Below are positions 62,617 through 64,000 of a stretch of 64,000 bases of DNA, piece after piece. The stretch is from positions 62,001 through 126,000 of the forward strand of contig JAGXIH010000013.1 in the NCBI GenBank assembly GCA_024635795.1, in the 5' to 3' direction. Source of the DNA: Salegentibacter sp. GTDB lineage: Bacteria; Bacteroidota; Bacteroidia; Flavobacteriales; Flavobacteriaceae. The notes beneath the pieces were generated by a model. That model had not been told where the DNA came from, searched no databases, and saw nothing but the letters and a program-made list of their open reading frames with translations. The position numbers and the translations under genes were made by a program. The number at the start of each line of letters is the position of its first letter. Position 1 is the first letter of the stretch.

Positions 62617-63075
62617 ATGAAAAAAGTACTTATTGCCATAGATTACCATCCCGTTTCTGAAGAGGTCGTAAATGCCGGTTATGAATTAGCCAAAAAAATG
62701 AGTGCAGAAGTATGCCTGGTTCATGTCTTGGCAGATGTGGCCTACTACGGAATTCAATATCAGCCATTTATGGGATATGAAGGCTATAGCGAAACGGCAA
62801 TTGATTTAAACGTAGCCTCAGAAATGCGAGAGGTAGCTGAAAACTATTTAGAAAAAGCGGCAGAACATTTAAATGATGAAAAAGTCGGGAGACATCTTGC
62901 TGAAGGAGATACCGCGCGGGCACTGCTGGATTATGCCGACGAATGGCAGGCAGATTTAATAGTGATGGGAACCCACAGCCACTCATTTTTAGAGAAACTG
63001 ATTATGGGAACTGTTGCGGCACAGGTACTGGAAAAAACGAAAGTTCCGGTTTATATGATTCCTGTGAAAAAATAA
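62617..63075 (+). CDS. Universal stress protein
   Basis: A 152 aa single UspA domain: KKVLIAIDYHPVSEEVVNAG at the N-terminus, VMGTHSHSFLEKLIMGTVAA with the ATP-binding G-2x-G-9x-G(S/T)-like pattern, and VPVYMIPVKK at the end. It likely binds ATP or signals stress. It stands alone next to another stress-type gene. Confidence 0.93.
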   Translation: MKKVLIAIDYHPVSEEVVNAGYELAKKMSAEVCLVHVLADVAYYGIQYQPFMGYEGYSETAIDLNVASEMREVAENYLEKAAEHLNDEKVGRHLAEGDTARALLDYADEWQADLIVMGTHSHSFLEKLIMGTVAAQVLEKTKVPVYMIPVKK

Positions 63076-63354
63076 TCTTTTTTCTCCCGTGTTTTATACC
63101 AACTTTTTCCTGCCGGAAGTCAAAAAAAATTGATTTTATGAGTTTAAAATACGTTTTAATTAGGAAAAGCTGTAGCCAGGCATTAATTTTGCATACTAAG
63201 AAATATGCTGCAATAATTGTATTTCCGGTTATAAAACCTTATAATATCTCTATTGCATCGTAAAGCAGCTTTCAGGTTAAACCTTACCTGCTAGGTTACT
63301 TTACAGAAGAAAATAAGTTCAAACAATTAATAATCAATAGGTAGTTAACAACGA
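63076..63354 (+). promoter_or_regulatory. Long leader of the cold-shock-domain gene
   Basis: A -7 box TAATTTTG lies at 63184-63191, so the leader would be about 158 bases. Cold-shock mRNAs often have such long structured leaders. No clear terminator hairpin was seen in it. Confidence 0.45.
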
Positions 63355-63795
63355 ATGGCAAAATCGCAACAAACATTTAATAAAATAGAAAAAGAGAAAA
63401 AACGTTTAAAAAAACGGGAAGAGAAAAAGAAGAAAAAGGTAGAACGGAAAGCTTCTAATTCTGATAGTCCTGAATTCGCTTATGTAGATCAGTATGGGAA
63501 TCTTACCGATACTCCACCAGATCCTGATCAAAAAGTAGAAGTAGATGCCGAAAGCATTGAAATTGGTGTACCTAAAAAAGAGGATATGCCAGAGGAAGAT
63601 CCGCAACGGGAAGGAAAAGTTTCCTTTTTCGATCACTCTAAAGGCTTTGGTTTCATTTTGGATACCCAAACCCAGGAAAAGTATTTTGTCCATATAAGCG
63701 GTACCCTCGAAGATATCGATGAAAATGACAAAGTTTCTTTTGAACTTGAAAGAGGCATGAAAGGAATGAATGCCGTAAAAGTTAAAAAGATATAA
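63355..63795 (+). CDS. Cold-shock-domain RNA-binding protein
   Basis: A 146 aa protein with a Lys-rich coiled N-terminus (MAKSQQTFNKIEKEKKRLKK), an acidic linker, and a cold-shock domain (about 85-146) with RNP1 KGFGFI and RNP2 YFVHI. It melts RNA structures. This N-terminally extended form is common in Flavobacteriia. A DEAD-box helicase gene starts 131 bases downstream on the same strand, past a hairpin. Confidence 0.93.
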   Translation: MAKSQQTFNKIEKEKKRLKKREEKKKKKVERKASNSDSPEFAYVDQYGNLTDTPPDPDQKVEVDAESIEIGVPKKEDMPEEDPQREGKVSFFDHSKGFGFILDTQTQEKYFVHISGTLEDIDENDKVSFELERGMKGMNAVKVKKI

Positions 63796-63805
63796 TTTCA
63801 ATTCT

Positions 63806-63850
63806 AAGGCTTCGGTGTTAAACACCTTGTTTTACCGAAGCTTCTTCATT
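63806..63850 (+). terminator. Hairpin terminator GCTTCGGT...ACCGAAGC
   Basis: An 8-base perfect stem with a 17-base loop followed by TTCTTCATTTTT, between the cold-shock gene and the helicase. Confidence 0.75.
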
Positions 63851-63926
63851 TTTAGGCCATTATTTGGCCTGTTACTCCCAGGAGCCTGATTTTACAATTT
63901 CCGGTTATCCCCATTTTATATATTTC

Positions 63927-64000
63927 ATGCATAAAACTAAAAAAAATCATCAGGAGATCCTGACCAAGCTCGGTATATCTGAACTTAATCCTATGCAAAA
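63927..64000 (+). CDS. DEAD-box RNA helicase, N-terminal fragment
   Basis: The reading frame MHKTKKNHQEILTKLGISEL then NPMQ runs off the right edge. G-I-x-x-L-N-x-M-Q matches the Q-motif region of DEAD-box RNA helicases. Position behind a cold-shock gene suggests a cold-induced RNA remodelling pair. The identification rests on 24 residues. Confidence 0.7.
   Translation, partial: MHKTKKNHQEILTKLGISELNPMQ

Noticed and set aside
63406-63825. 139 aa ORF antisense to the cold-shock gene
   Set aside because: Composition is extremely Phe-rich, as expected from the antisense of a Lys-rich sequence.

Overview
The window is a typical chromosomal segment from a marine-type Flavobacteriaceae bacterium (Bacteroidota), close to the Gramella, Salegentibacter and Zunongwangia group. 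This rests on recognised protein families and signals: a type B T9SS C-terminal sorting domain, TamL instead of TamA, TAnnTTTG -7 promoter boxes with few Shine-Dalgarno sites, flavobacterial ClpC and GyrA sequences, and moderate AT richness. No rRNA, tRNA, CRISPR, insertion sequence or prophage was seen.

Layout. 1-6.1 kb: start of clpC (leftwards), gyrA, a TPR protein, an NlpC/P60-like protein whose catalytic Cys is replaced by Ser, and a thiolase. 6.2-19.6 kb: a 7TM-HD phosphohydrolase, a GreA-like protein, SatD plus DUF3307, a succinate-semialdehyde-type dehydrogenase, NUDIX, thioesterase, a membrane EEP nuclease, MscS, DUF3817, galE, a YqaE/Pmp3 peptide, a VTT membrane protein and an SDR. 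19.7-30 kb: a lipoprotein, a zinc-independent MDR reductase, a FUSC transporter, a T9SS cell-surface protein, an MFS transporter, cysE-cysM and a Crp/Fnr regulator. 30-36.6 kb: a DEAH helicase, a deletion scar joining the tails of a DUF417 gene and a katE catalase gene, PBP1A, a tandem array of four tiny basic ORFs bounded by terminators, and an M19 dipeptidase. 36.8-40.2 kb: a tight operon of a RimK-like ATP-grasp ligase with an RLAN domain, a GCS2-type carboxylate-amine ligase and an N-formylglutamate-amidohydrolase-like enzyme. 40.2-52 kb: FKBP, a 3D-domain lipoprotein, PAP2, CPBP, several 42-57 aa proteins missing from the ORF track, an ACT protein divergent from lysC, a glycosyltransferase, an SLC13 transporter, GreA/GreB, DoxX and an OmpA lipoprotein. 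52-64 kb: tamB-tamL, upp, a TsdA-like dihaem cytochrome with an FNR-like palindrome upstream, a PA2169-type four-helix protein, a universal stress protein, a cold-shock-domain protein and the start of a DEAD-box helicase.

The most novel material lies at 34.5-40.2 kb. Three near-identical 31-codon ORFs and one 47-codon ORF are evenly spaced, lie on one strand and are framed by hairpin terminators. They sit about 1.7 kb from a peptide-bond-forming ligase operon and a divergent dipeptidase. Whether these are connected is only a hypothesis. Several starts in the supplied track fall inside or upstream of a TAnnTTTG promoter box and have been moved downstream.
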